NCBI RefSeq assembly: GCF_008923205.2
Contig: NZ_WBMS02000062.1
Span: forward strand, 1-50,938
Reading direction: 5' to 3'
Length of the DNA stretch: 50,938 bases
Source of the DNA: Actinomadura physcomitrii
Lineage (GTDB): Bacteria > Actinomycetota > Actinomycetes > Streptosporangiales > Streptosporangiaceae
This document shows positions 33,541 through 42,440 of the stretch, piece by piece. The translations under genes and the position numbers were made by a program. The notes beneath the pieces were generated by a model. That model worked only from the letters and a program-made list of their open reading frames with translations. It made no database searches and was not told the DNA's origin. The first letter of the stretch is position 1. Each line of letters begins with the position of its first letter.

Positions 33541-35118
33541 TCACACCGCCGCCGACGATTCTGCTCCTAGCGGAGCCAATGCATGCACAGAGGGAGACTG
33601 CGCAATGCGAATCGCTCCCACATAGCCCATTTTTGACATCTCATCCAAGGTATTGAAGCGAACGAAAGCGCCCGAGTGTGGAGCTTCGACGACCCATCGC
33701 TTGCCATTGTATGGCCCGTAATAGATGCCGACATGTGCCGGGCCGGACTTCCCCTTCTCGCCATTCATGTGGAAAAATACCAAATCACCCGGGAGCAGTC
33801 GGTCGAGGTTTGTGATTTTAGTTCCGATGTTGCTATTCCACATGGATTGACTTGTTCGAGGGATCTTGATTTTATTGCCCGTCACCGTTTTGACGGTAAA
33901 CACCACTAGGCCGGAGCAATCAAAACCTCCTTCACTAAGTGATTCTCCGCCCCAAACATATGGAATGGGGACGGAGTCGACTCGGTCTTGCACAGGTGGC
34001 GCATCCTTGTTCCTCATCGTGTATTTCGCAGCAAAAGCGGCCATCTTTCCACCGAGAGAACCTCCTCCGATTCCGGAAAGCCCAGTGGATGTGCAGCCTT
34101 TATCGGCATAATTGGGTGACCCAAGAGCATATTTCTTGGCGTATTGATTTGCCGCCGTGATGACATCATTCACATAGATCTGTGAATGGTTGTAGGAAAA
34201 TATTGAGGAACGCAATTCTCCTGTTGTCAAGATTCTGCTCTTCAGGATTTTCGGGTCTGCGTCCTTGCCGAGAATATGTACTTTGAGAAGCTTTGCTGCA
34301 GTGAAGATCGCATCAGCGGGGTCCCATCGACTGACCTGGCCGTCATGGTTTCCGTCCACTGGACCTACTCCTTTCCACGTCGGCGCCAAGAACTGCATCG
34401 GCCCTCCTGCGCCGGCGAAGTTCTCGGTGCCCCAGCGAACGCCCGGAGCGAGCTTCCCATCACTCCCCTTGAGTGTGCCGTGCTGAGTTTCAATCCAGCC
34501 AATACCGGCCAGGATGTACCATGGTATATTCCATTCCGCTGCGGCGCTGCGGTAGAGCTTAAAATAGTTCTCGGGTATGGGGCCTGCGGATGGCGCCACG
34601 AGAGATATTGAATATGCTGTCGAAGTCACCCCATGGGTGCCACTCTTCTTGGGGGCCAGCTGCAACTGCTCTGGCTTGTCAACGCCATACGCGCGCCAAG
34701 TGGGACCATAGAATTTGGTAGCTCCACTTGCGATGCCATAAGTATTCACACCTGAGTGTGCGCCAGGCAGGGGAGAAGTACCGCGTCCGCTTTCCACTTG
34801 CCTGGCTCCAGCGAGACTTTTCCATGGGATCCCATGCCTCCAGGCACTCCCATAAAGTGGTTTGTAAGCCTTGAAGTCCGAGTAGTTTTTCGATATTTTC
34901 GCGGTTGTCGGCACGACCCTGGTCCCCCCTGAATGGTCAAGTGATGCGCAGGCCTGCTGCATTCCAGGGTTGCCGATCGGCAGGACCAGCAGGACGACTA
35001 TGAACATAAAAAGGAGGACGAGCAGTCCAATGGTATTGCCCCCTGCCGCAAGGATTATTATCCTTATGCTGACGATGGTCAGCCTTCTGCCGGTGATCAC
35101 CGGTTTTCTTGCTGGCAT
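33541..35118 (-). CDS. wall hydrolase: lytic transglycosylase-like plus NlpC/P60 domains
   Basis: 525 residues from the ATG at 35118. An N-terminal TM helix (about 25-50) precedes two transglycosylase-like stretches: a weaker one near Glu109 (GIPWKSLAGARQVESG) and a clearer one around Glu210 (WYILAGIGWIETQHG, GPMQFLAPTW). The C-terminal NlpC/P60 domain has Cys401 (FDCSGLVVF), His462 (PAHVGIYYG) and a third polar residue near APHSG, so it should cleave peptidoglycan peptides. This is the VirB1-like function that opens the wall for a secretion channel. The gene is visibly AT-richer than its surroundings. Confidence 0.92.
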   Translation of the reverse strand: MPARKPVITGRRLTIVSIRIIILAAGGNTIGLLVLLFMFIVVLLVLPIGNPGMQQACASLDHSGGTRVVPTTAKISKNYSDFKAYKPLYGSAWRHGIPWKSLAGARQVESGRGTSPLPGAHSGVNTYGIASGATKFYGPTWRAYGVDKPEQLQLAPKKSGTHGVTSTAYSISLVAPSAGPIPENYFKLYRSAAAEWNIPWYILAGIGWIETQHGTLKGSDGKLAPGVRWGTENFAGAGGPMQFLAPTWKGVGPVDGNHDGQVSRWDPADAIFTAAKLLKVHILGKDADPKILKSRILTTGELRSSIFSYNHSQIYVNDVITAANQYAKKYALGSPNYADKGCTSTGLSGIGGGSLGGKMAAFAAKYTMRNKDAPPVQDRVDSVPIPYVWGGESLSEGGFDCSGLVVFTVKTVTGNKIKIPRTSQSMWNSNIGTKITNLDRLLPGDLVFFHMNGEKGKSGPAHVGIYYGPYNGKRWVVEAPHSGAFVRFNTLDEMSKMGYVGAIRIAQSPSVHALAPLGAESSAAV

Positions 35119-35220
35119 CTCAATCGACTCTTCCAGGTAAAACGCTCGTCCGAGTGGCCTCTCCAGGGCTTGCTGCATTCGAGTTAGGACGACTCTGTCT
35201 CGCCCCAGCTGAGCGCAATT

Positions 35221-35859
35221 TTAATGATGCTGATCGCTGAAGATTATGCGCTCAAGGTCCTTGACCAATCGTGAATAGGCGGACGGTAGCCTCACCTGAT
35301 CCAGGGGAGCGCCCAGCCGCAAGGCCTCCACCCACGGAAGCTGCCATAGCCGTGGCACGCCTCCGGAGATCAGCTGCACGAGATCGTTCAGTGGCTTCGG
35401 ACGCTTTCCAGGTGCGTCGGCGATCACTACCAGCCCTAGAAGCCGGACGTTCGGGAGGACGCCTGCAGCCCATTGGCGGGCGGCGGCCTGGGCCGCGCAG
35501 AGCCCGGACGCATGGCTGCGTGCGACGAGGAGCACGCTGGCCTGACCAGGGGACGAAGGGGTCGGCCAGTACCGTCCGGCACTCATGCTTCGCGGGATGA
35601 GGGCGGCCAACGTGGACGTGCCGGCTCCCCCGTGGCATGAAGACAGCCAGACGTTGGGGCCTTGGCCGCCGTAGCCTGCCAGTCCCAGAGAGCTCGTCGG
35701 TGGCGGCGCCAGGTGTGCCGGCACAACCACCTGGGCGCCGAGCTCCCCACCCGGGGCGTCCTGCGGTCGGGCGGAGTTCGCATTAGGAGCCGACGTGGCC
35801 GACACAGCCTTCAGAGTGGATGGCCGCTGCAGCCCGGTGCCGGGCAACGACATTTGCAC
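35221..35859 (-). CDS. P-loop-like (MinD/ParA-related) accessory protein of the secretion locus
   Basis: 212 residues from the GTG at 35859 (an ATG lies six bases on). After a disordered N-terminus, residues about 68-95 read VWLSSCHGGAGTSTLAALIP. This is the deviant Walker A of MinD/ParA proteins without the first Lys (Lys/Gly/Gly becomes His/Gly/Gly) and with Ser-Thr in place of Lys-Thr. Strands LLGLVVIADAPGK and a helical C-terminus (AYSRLVKDLERIIF) follow. It resembles small proteins annotated as DUF6668 in actinobacterial secretion loci. Nucleotide binding is doubtful. A membrane helix is absent. Confidence 0.75.
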   Translation of the reverse strand: MQMSLPGTGLQRPSTLKAVSATSAPNANSARPQDAPGGELGAQVVVPAHLAPPPTSSLGLAGYGGQGPNVWLSSCHGGAGTSTLAALIPRSMSAGRYWPTPSSPGQASVLLVARSHASGLCAAQAAARQWAAGVLPNVRLLGLVVIADAPGKRPKPLNDLVQLISGGVPRLWQLPWVEALRLGAPLDQVRLPSAYSRLVKDLERIIFSDQHH

Positions 35860-35932
35860 CTCTGACGCCCCCTCTACCGAACTATCAAGTACTCGGTCGC
35901 CACGCTGACGACGCCGCAGTGCTCGTTCAGAA

Positions 35933-35973
35933 CGGTTCGCAGGGCCACCTGTAGCGGCTGGCCCTGCGAACCG
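35933..35973. terminator. 15-bp stem hairpin in the divergent region
   Basis: CGGTTCGCAGGGCCA (35933-35947) pairs perfectly with 35959-35973 across an 11-base loop. It lies between the start of the minus-strand P-loop-like gene (35859) and the plus-strand ECF sigma gene (36248). A terminator here would block transcripts from the upstream minus-strand secretion genes that run antisense through the sigma operon. Confidence 0.65.
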
Positions 35974-36247
35974 GCTCTGTGGTATCGACTGGAATCCAAA
36001 AGCCGGTAGCGCCGGATGGTTGTCGATTGACCTCCCGAGCAGCAGCTCCGTGTTACAGGACTGACCGTCCGTACGTTGTCATGATCGTCAAGCGCGGCGC
36101 CGCCAGATGGCTGCGGGTCGCATGGCTGCGGTGCATTCCGCCTATAGCTGGCAAGTGATAGCGAGCCGCCTTGGGCATCCCGGCGGGAACTGGATGGGGG
36201 CGGGGTGGCAACAAGGGGTGTTCTGTTCCGACGCCGAGAGGCCGAGC

Positions 36248-36847
36248 ATGAGTGAGTCGAGGGAGGTGGACGCCGATGACGCGTCCGTCATCGAGCGGTC
36301 GCGGCGGGAACCCGAGGCCTTCGCCGAGGTCTTCCGCCGGTACGCCCCGGACATCAAGCGGTACGTGATGCGCCGGCTGGGCGCCGATGCCGCTGAGGAC
36401 GTCGTGGCCGAGACGTTCCTGGCGGCATTCCGTCAGCGGGACCGGTACGACCTGACGCGCGCCAACGCGCGGCCGTGGTTGTACGGGATCGCCACCAACC
36501 TGATGGGACGGCATGTGCGCACGGAGGTGCAGCAGCTGCGCGTCCTGGAGCGGATGGGCACCGACCCGGTCATGGCCTCGTTCACCGAGCGAAGTGACGA
36601 GCGGCTCAGCGCGGCGGCGTCACGTCGGGCGCTGGCCGGTGCGCTGGCCCGACTTCCCGCCGGGCACCGCGACGCGCTGCTGCTCGTGGCCTGGGGTGAC
36701 CTCAGCTACACCGAAGCCGCACAGGCCTTGAACGTGCGCGTGGGCACGGTGCGGTCCCGCATCAACCGGGCCCGCACCAAGTTGCGAAAGCAACTCGGTG
36801 CGACCCCTTCTGTGAACTTCGTCTGTGAGGAGCCCGTCCATGAATGA
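36248..36847 (+). CDS. ECF RNA polymerase sigma factor
   Basis: 199 residues from the ATG at 36248 (MSESREVDADD); upstream in-frame codons to 36107 have no binding site. Sigma region 2 (about 15-80) shows AFAEVFRRYAPDIKRYVMRRLG, AAEDVVAETFLAAF and RPWLYGIATNLMGRHVR. Region 4 (about 125-180) shows LPAGHRDALLLVAWGDLSYTEAAQAL and the recognition helix VGTVRSRINRART. There is no region 3, so it is an ECF type. It overlaps the following membrane partner gene by eight bases. This two-gene unit sits inside the secretion locus on the opposite strand. Confidence 0.93.
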   Translation: MSESREVDADDASVIERSRREPEAFAEVFRRYAPDIKRYVMRRLGADAAEDVVAETFLAAFRQRDRYDLTRANARPWLYGIATNLMGRHVRTEVQQLRVLERMGTDPVMASFTERSDERLSAAASRRALAGALARLPAGHRDALLLVAWGDLSYTEAAQALNVRVGTVRSRINRARTKLRKQLGATPSVNFVCEEPVHE

Positions 36848-37889
36848 GATGACCGAGCTCGAGCGGTTCCGCTCGGATGTGCCGGAACTCGGCATGGCCG
36901 ACGTGCGCGCCGAGGAGCGTCGGCTGCTGAGCGTGTTGCAGGACACGGCCCGGCGTCCCGAACGTCCCACCGCACGTGCTCCGAGGCGCGCGCCCCGGAG
37001 GCACCGGCTCCGGATCGGCCTGGCCGGGGCCGGTCTGGCCGCCGCCGCGGTGGCGGCCGGGGCCGTCGTGGTCACCACAGGCGGGGACCCAGAGCCCTCC
37101 CCGATCGTCCATACGATGCCGGTGGCGTCGGTGCAGGTTCTCGAGCGAGCCGCAGACAATGCGGCCAGGACCCAGGAACTCCACCCCAAGCCCGGGCAGT
37201 TCCTGGTGTTCGAGTCGCGGAGCATGAACCCCGTCGAAGGCAGCACGGGCGGTCACGAGGAGCGGTATCTGGAGCGGACGAAGAGCAAGACCTGGCTGCC
37301 CGTCGAAGGCCACTCCACGCGCGGCGTCGCCCAAGTGGAGGTCCTGGCGCCGAAGCCGTACCCCGGTTGGCCGATCCCGCCCGAAGCTCGCAGGAAGGTC
37401 GGGTGGAGCGCACCGGAAAGGATCGGAGGCGTCGACAATCGCGCCGAGCACCTCCGCAACGACTACGCCTATCTGAGCCGCCTGCCGGCCGACCCGGCGA
37501 AAATGTACCAGCACCTGTACACGGGCCTGGGTACAGGCCCACAGGCCGACGTAGTGGCCTGGCAGAACGTCGGAAACATGCTCAGCGATGCCTACATGCC
37601 CGCCGCGCAGCGGGCGGCGTTGTTCCGGGCCGCGGGCGCGATCCATGGCGTGACCACCGTCGGCCACGCCGTGGACGCGGCGGGCCGGACCGGCGTCGCC
37701 GTGGCGCTGACCACTCCCGACAGCGGAATCCGCGACGAGTACATTTTCGATGAGGACACCTACCAGTACCTGGGCCAGCGTGTCGTCGTCACGAACGCCG
37801 CTCAGGGAGGAGCACCGGTCGGCACCGTACTGACCAACTCAGCGCAGCTGAAGGTCTCCGTCGCCGACCGCGCCCCGGCGGTGGACTGA
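36840..37889 (+). CDS. CU044_5270-family membrane protein, partner of the ECF sigma factor
   Basis: 349 residues from the ATG at 36840, overlapping the sigma gene (ATGAATGA). An acidic N-terminus is followed by a basic stretch and one TM helix (about 56-80; GLAGAGLAAAAVAAGAVVVT). The extracellular domain follows, with the family wording PGQFLVFESRSMN, RLPADPAKMYQHLY and the beta-rich C-terminus (GVAVALTTPDSGIRDEYIFD, YLGQRVVVTNAA). Proteins of this family are regularly paired with ECF sigma factors in actinobacteria, where they probably act as anti-sigma factors or surface sensors. No zinc-binding anti-sigma motif is visible in the short cytoplasmic part. Confidence 0.88.
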   Translation: MNEMTELERFRSDVPELGMADVRAEERRLLSVLQDTARRPERPTARAPRRAPRRHRLRIGLAGAGLAAAAVAAGAVVVTTGGDPEPSPIVHTMPVASVQVLERAADNAARTQELHPKPGQFLVFESRSMNPVEGSTGGHEERYLERTKSKTWLPVEGHSTRGVAQVEVLAPKPYPGWPIPPEARRKVGWSAPERIGGVDNRAEHLRNDYAYLSRLPADPAKMYQHLYTGLGTGPQADVVAWQNVGNMLSDAYMPAAQRAALFRAAGAIHGVTTVGHAVDAAGRTGVAVALTTPDSGIRDEYIFDEDTYQYLGQRVVVTNAAQGGAPVGTVLTNSAQLKVSVADRAPAVD

Positions 37890-37916
37890 CCCGGTGGTGG
37901 GCTGATCCGGAGCGCC

Positions 37917-37951
37917 GAGCCGGGGTCGGGGACTTCCTCCGGCCCCGGCTC
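37917..37951. terminator. bidirectional terminator between convergent genes
   Basis: GAGCCGGGG (37917-37925) pairs with CCCCGGCTC (37943-37951) across a 17-base loop, and the right arm includes part of the stop codon of the CpaF-like gene. It separates the ECF operon (+) from the secretion genes (-). Confidence 0.6.
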
Positions 37952-39167
37952 AGCCGTCCGCAGACGCAGCAACGGCAGGATCGTCCACCTGGGTGACCGT
38001 CTGAACGGACGCGAAGCGTCCCGAGACGACGAGCCGGACGGCCGCGCGGAACTCGGTCTCAGGATTGGCGATGAGCGCGCCGATCTGTCCGGCCGCCGCC
38101 ATCGGCTCCGCCGGCGCCCCGGGGCGCACACCGATCACGTAATCGGCGTCCAATGGGCTGGCCGCGGCCACGCATCCAGCGGGCAGAACCCCGTACGGCC
38201 CTTCGAAAACACGACATCCCTGGGGGATGAGCGAAGCGAAGGCGTGGACCACCATACGGGCGGCCGGACCCACGACTGTCACCGCCTCCATGTGCGCCAG
38301 GGCCTTCTCGACCTGGGCGAGGTGGTCATTGGTGACGACACCGGACGTGACGAGGTCGGTCGCTCTCAAGCCCGTGCCGTCACGTCGGCTCACGATGACG
38401 GACTCGCCGACGTGAGTGACCACGGCCCCCATCCGGTCCTTCGCCGCCTCCACGGCATCAACGGCCCTGCGGGCCACGGCGGTTTCGGTGAAACCGGGAA
38501 CCTCGCGGATGCCGTGCTTGTCGCAGACCGTGACTCGGGTGCCGCGGACGTGGATTTCGGCGACGCCCTCGTCCTGCCACAATTCACCGATCAGGTGCTG
38601 GCCGTCGAGGATGTGGTACACCCGGCGGCCCATGACCTCATCGCCACCGGCCTCCTGGACGAGAAGGTCGAGCCACATCTGGCCGAGGCGTGGCCTGATC
38701 GACTCGGCCATCCGCGCGGCACTCTCCCAGCTCAGGTCGGGTTTGGGTGGAGGAGGCGAAGGATTGGGATACCCAGGGCCCTCCACGACCGGGCCCCTCG
38801 CATGGGCAGGACGAACGGGCGGCTGGGACGATTCCTGATCCTCGACCGCCGCGGCTGTGTTCTCACTTGAGAGCAACGCGGCCCGTTCGGGCTGCACGTC
38901 CGTAACCGCCTCACGATCGTCGAAAGCCTGGGACGGGTCCGGGGAGAGCATCGGCTCGGCTTGAGCCGACTCATCCTCAGGCAACGGCGCCATCTCCCCT
39001 TTTTCGAAAGCAACGACACCCGGTGGCTTGTCTTGGAGCTGCTGGGTCTTGGCGACCGCAACGCGCTTGTCCTGCGGATCCGGCAGCGCCTGTTCTCCGG
39101 ACTCCTCGCCGACCCCGAGCGTCTCCCAGAAATCCAGTCCGGCGGTGGGCTCTTGGTCCATCGCCAT
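37950..39167 (-). CDS. CpaF/VirB11-like protein lacking the Walker A motif
   Basis: 405 residues from the ATG at 39167, behind AAAGGA. Residues 1-145 are acidic, Pro/Glu-rich and disordered. From about 150 the protein follows the CpaF/TadA plan: a helical N-terminal domain with GELWQDEGVAEIHVRGTRVT, a strand/helix region with VSRRDGTGLRATDLVTSGVV, then the place where the ATPase P-loop should be. There, residues 301-308 read GPAARMVV instead of GxxGxGKT, and no Walker B or Asp/His boxes follow. The protein is probably not an ATPase; it may dock in place of, or regulate, a VirB11-type hexamer. It lies 33 bases after the TadZ-like gene. Confidence 0.8.
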   Translation of the reverse strand: MAMDQEPTAGLDFWETLGVGEESGEQALPDPQDKRVAVAKTQQLQDKPPGVVAFEKGEMAPLPEDESAQAEPMLSPDPSQAFDDREAVTDVQPERAALLSSENTAAAVEDQESSQPPVRPAHARGPVVEGPGYPNPSPPPPKPDLSWESAARMAESIRPRLGQMWLDLLVQEAGGDEVMGRRVYHILDGQHLIGELWQDEGVAEIHVRGTRVTVCDKHGIREVPGFTETAVARRAVDAVEAAKDRMGAVVTHVGESVIVSRRDGTGLRATDLVTSGVVTNDHLAQVEKALAHMEAVTVVGPAARMVVHAFASLIPQGCRVFEGPYGVLPAGCVAAASPLDADYVIGVRPGAPAEPMAAAGQIGALIANPETEFRAAVRLVVSGRFASVQTVTQVDDPAVAASADG

Positions 39168-39200
39168 CAATCAAGTCCTTTCCGGCCGGTGGGCCTTCGG

Positions 39201-40724
39201 TTACCGTGGCTTCAGGGCAAGAAGCTTCTTCCAGCGGTTCGCCGCCGACATGCTCGTCGGCGGCATGGTCGGCGGTGGCCCGAAGACAGGGTCGTCGCTG
39301 ACGACCCGCATGATTCCTTGGAGAGTCTCGGCGAGTTCAGGGCGTACCCGGTGCCCTGTCAGCCGATGGGTGTTGACGGCGTGTGTCCATCCCTTGTCCT
39401 CGCGGATCACACCGGTGAAGCGCCATCCGCGCAGCATTTCCATGACCTCCGCGGGACCGCACTCCACATCGGCACGTGCCCGGTTGAGGATCAGCGAGAT
39501 CCGCTCCGCGGGGACGGTGCCCTGCGGGCTGTGCGCGCTGGTGACCGCGGCCAGCCACGCGCGAGCGGCCTCCAGCGTCACCCTGTTGGGCTCGACGGGC
39601 ACCAGGATCGAGTCCGCCTCCGGAAGGATCAGATCGGTGAAGGTCGCGTGGTGCAACTCGGCGACCGGCGTGTCGATGAACACGTAGTCGAAAGCCTGCC
39701 GCAGCACGGCGAGGATCCGTCGGTACAACGCCGAGTTGATCGTGGCCGGGTCGGCGCTGACGGCGTCCGGCGGGCCGAGGAGCGCGTACAGCCCGATGTC
39801 GGCGAGGTAAGCGAGGTGCCGGCGGACCGATTGCGGCGCAAGGGCGTCCGGAGCCTGCAGCAGATCGAGAATCGTCGGCGATCTCAGGCTGAGGTACCGC
39901 GCCACGTCGGCCTGCTGGAAGTTGGTGTCGACCACGATGGCCGAACCTGCCCGCCCCGCCGCATGCAGAAGCCTTGCCGTATGGACCGCGAGGTTCACGG
40001 TCGTGCTGGTCTTGCCGACCCCGCCCTTCGCCGAGGCGATCGCGATCACCCTGCCTCGTCCACCCCCGAGCGGGACGGCCGGAGGGGGCTTGGCCGCGGC
40101 GGCCGCCCAGGCGTTCACGGGTCCGGTACCTGGAGGGTTCGGCTGAAGGCTCGGGCCGACCAGAGCAGGACCGGGAGCCGGCTCACCATTGACGAAGCCC
40201 TGCACCCGTGGCTGAGAGCTGAGGATCGGAGCAGCCGGCGTCCCACCCGAGGGCGGTCGAGGAGCCGGACCGGGCGGCGGTCCGGATGGCGATGCGGGTA
40301 GTGATCTGGAAGGCGGGCCGGGTGCTGCCCAGGCCTCCGGTGGCGGGGGCGGTTCGGGCGGCGCCGCGGGCTCCGCGACGCCGAGACTCGCCAGCAGATC
40401 CGCCATGTTCAGTTGCTTCCCCGCGGTGATCACCTTCGTATCGAAGACGTCGCCGCGCTCGGCGAAGGACGAATGGACCAGCACGGTGAACCCGCTGCGC
40501 GCCAACCCGTTCGCGAGCGCGTTGACCTTCGCGCCGGGGAGGTCCTCCTCGAAACCAGGCGCAAACATGAAGGCGGCCGGGGAGCCCACCTTGCCGCTCT
40601 TCGACAGTTCCCGGAGCTCCGAGGCCGATGCGACGTCGAACACGACCCGAAACCTCCCGGTGTCCCGGAGCTTCCGCGCGACGCCCGGGTGCCCCGCCAC
40701 AACAAGGTGCGGCGCAGTAGCCAT
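39201..40724 (-). CDS. TadZ/CpaE-like ParA ATPase with receiver-like N-terminal domain
   Basis: 507 residues from the ATG at 40724, with AAGGAA upstream; the ORF extends to 40760 without a better start. Residues 1-110 form the domain also found on the pseudokinase at 1536 (VFDVASA, PAAFMFAPGF, LANGLA, GFTVLVH). A long Pro-rich linker (about 115-225) leads to a ParA/MinD ATPase (about 235-480). That ATPase has the deviant Walker A KGGVGKTSTT, a Walker A' Asp (IVVDTNFQQADVA), and YVFIDTPVAE. Receiver-like domain plus ParA is the architecture of TadZ/CpaE, which localise secretion and pilus machines at cell poles. Next to a CpaF-like and a VirB4-like protein, this suggests polar placement of the secretion complex. 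Confidence 0.88.
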   Translation of the reverse strand: MATAPHLVVAGHPGVARKLRDTGRFRVVFDVASASELRELSKSGKVGSPAAFMFAPGFEEDLPGAKVNALANGLARSGFTVLVHSSFAERGDVFDTKVITAGKQLNMADLLASLGVAEPAAPPEPPPPPEAWAAPGPPSRSLPASPSGPPPGPAPRPPSGGTPAAPILSSQPRVQGFVNGEPAPGPALVGPSLQPNPPGTGPVNAWAAAAAKPPPAVPLGGGRGRVIAIASAKGGVGKTSTTVNLAVHTARLLHAAGRAGSAIVVDTNFQQADVARYLSLRSPTILDLLQAPDALAPQSVRRHLAYLADIGLYALLGPPDAVSADPATINSALYRRILAVLRQAFDYVFIDTPVAELHHATFTDLILPEADSILVPVEPNRVTLEAARAWLAAVTSAHSPQGTVPAERISLILNRARADVECGPAEVMEMLRGWRFTGVIREDKGWTHAVNTHRLTGHRVRPELAETLQGIMRVVSDDPVFGPPPTMPPTSMSAANRWKKLLALKPR

Positions 40725-40871
40725 CACAAGTTTCCTTAACGCTCCGTATGTCCGGCCCACAGGAGGACGAACAGTCCCCCGTATCAGACAGTGCGGTCGG
40801 CGCGCCCCGCCGCCATCGCCAGCTGACCGCTGTGGCGAACGCCTGGGGCCCGGCCTAGCGCATCTCGCCGG

Positions 40872-42440
40872 TCAGGTGCCTTTGGCGTGAGATCTTGTGG
40901 TCGAGTTGATCCAACGCTTGTTTGTGTCGTTGACGTCTCGTTCGACGGAGGTGAGCTCCACTTTGAACGGGATGCCAGGGCGGCCGCCCACCTTGACGAG
41001 AAACCTGCCGCGTCCCGGAGGTTCGCTGTCCTCCTTGAGATCGGGGTTCCAGGAAGGCGGTGTCGACCAGTCGACGATCATGCTCTGTTCGCGGGATGAC
41101 AGGCGCACCACTTGGTTCACCATGGACATCTCCGCCTGGGGCAGGCCGCCGCATATCACCATGCCGGCGCGTTCGGCGAAACCCTTGGCCTTGAGTTGGT
41201 CGGCGTGGTCGCTCAACGACATCAGGTCGGCCATGGTGTGCGTGATCATCACTTGGCCGGTCCCGCGCTGCCGGTTGAGACGGGTGAGGGCGTCGACTCG
41301 GTCGACCAGGCCGCGCCCGGACCGCAGGACCCGCCACAACTCGTCGAGGACGACGAAGAAGTGCCGCTGCGGCGCCAAACCCTCGTCGGCCAGCGCGTGC
41401 GCGGCCTCGATCGCGCCGAAACCGTCCGACCAGCACGCCAACAGGACGGCGGCCTGAAGTTCGGCGTCGGCGTCGTCGATGCCACTGATATCGATGCAGA
41501 CACCGCCCGGATTGTCCAACTCGATCGCGGTAGTGGTCTGGCGCGCGAACGTCTCACCCATCGGACCGTCCAAAGCCCCGAGCAACGAGGCGTGCAGCGG
41601 GTCAACGGCCGCGCGGTACCGTGCCTCGTCCCCGCGGGCCAGGGTCACCGCGCGGAGCCGCTCCGGCCCCTCATCGATCACTCTGATGAGATCGGGCAGG
41701 ACCGGCACACCGCGATGACGTTCGTCCAGCACTCGCAGGGCCGCATTGAGAACGGTGCGCTCGGTGTCGGCTATCGGGCCCCCGCGCAGGATCGTGAGCA
41801 GCGCCGCCACGATGTTGAGCCGGCGGCCGTGCGCGTCGGCGATCAACTTGGTCCGCGCCTCCTCCGGTAGCCTGGCTGCCGCGGCGGCCGTCGCGCCAGG
41901 GTCGAGCACGTTCAGCGATCCGAGCCCGCGGCCGAGCTTGATGATCTGCCCGCCCATCGCCCGGATCAGATCGACGTAGTCGGGTTTGAGGTCGCCGAGC
42001 ACCATCGGGAAGACCCCCTGCCCCACCAACCCCACCACCATCCGGCGAATGAGGGTCGACTTGCCCAGGCCCGGCTTGCCCAGCAGCAGGGCGGACGGAT
42101 TATGAATCAAGTTCGCGCGCTGGAACCACGAGATCGGATCGCAGCAGAGCGTGGCACCGGTGGTCAGTTCACGTCCCAGTGGGACACCCACCATCGGTGT
42201 CCCGGAACCGGCTCCGAACGGCCAGAGCCCGCACACCTGGACGGTAGTACCACGCCACTCCGAAGGCATCTCCACGTGCGAAACCCGGCCCCCGCCGCGG
42301 CGACTGAATCCTCTGAACCCGGGTTTGGGTTCGGACTTGCCGGCCTTTTTCTTCTTGCCTTTACTCTTCGTGTCACCGGCCTGTTCAGCGGGTTGCTCTT
42401 CGGCGGCGTCGCCAAAAAGTGATTCCAGCGGACTGCTCAC
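40872..42440 (-). CDS. VirB4-type secretion ATPase (C-terminal ATPase half)
   Basis: 522 residues. After a charged linker (1-55) and a strand region, the ATPase domain shows Walker A GKPGLGKST (121-129), an FPMVLGDLKPDY strand, and Walker B FFVVLDELWR with Asp366-Glu367. The C-terminal RecA-like motifs QRGTGQVMITHTMADLMSLS and a helical end follow. Only the ATPase half of VirB4 is present; the usual N-terminal half appears to be in the upstream SCO6880-type protein, which overlaps this gene by four bases. All catalytic motifs are intact, so this is likely the motor of the channel. Confidence 0.92.
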   Translation of the reverse strand: MSSPLESLFGDAAEEQPAEQAGDTKSKGKKKKAGKSEPKPGFRGFSRRGGGRVSHVEMPSEWRGTTVQVCGLWPFGAGSGTPMVGVPLGRELTTGATLCCDPISWFQRANLIHNPSALLLGKPGLGKSTLIRRMVVGLVGQGVFPMVLGDLKPDYVDLIRAMGGQIIKLGRGLGSLNVLDPGATAAAAARLPEEARTKLIADAHGRRLNIVAALLTILRGGPIADTERTVLNAALRVLDERHRGVPVLPDLIRVIDEGPERLRAVTLARGDEARYRAAVDPLHASLLGALDGPMGETFARQTTTAIELDNPGGVCIDISGIDDADAELQAAVLLACWSDGFGAIEAAHALADEGLAPQRHFFVVLDELWRVLRSGRGLVDRVDALTRLNRQRGTGQVMITHTMADLMSLSDHADQLKAKGFAERAGMVICGGLPQAEMSMVNQVVRLSSREQSMIVDWSTPPSWNPDLKEDSEPPGRGRFLVKVGGRPGIPFKVELTSVERDVNDTNKRWINSTTRSHAKGT

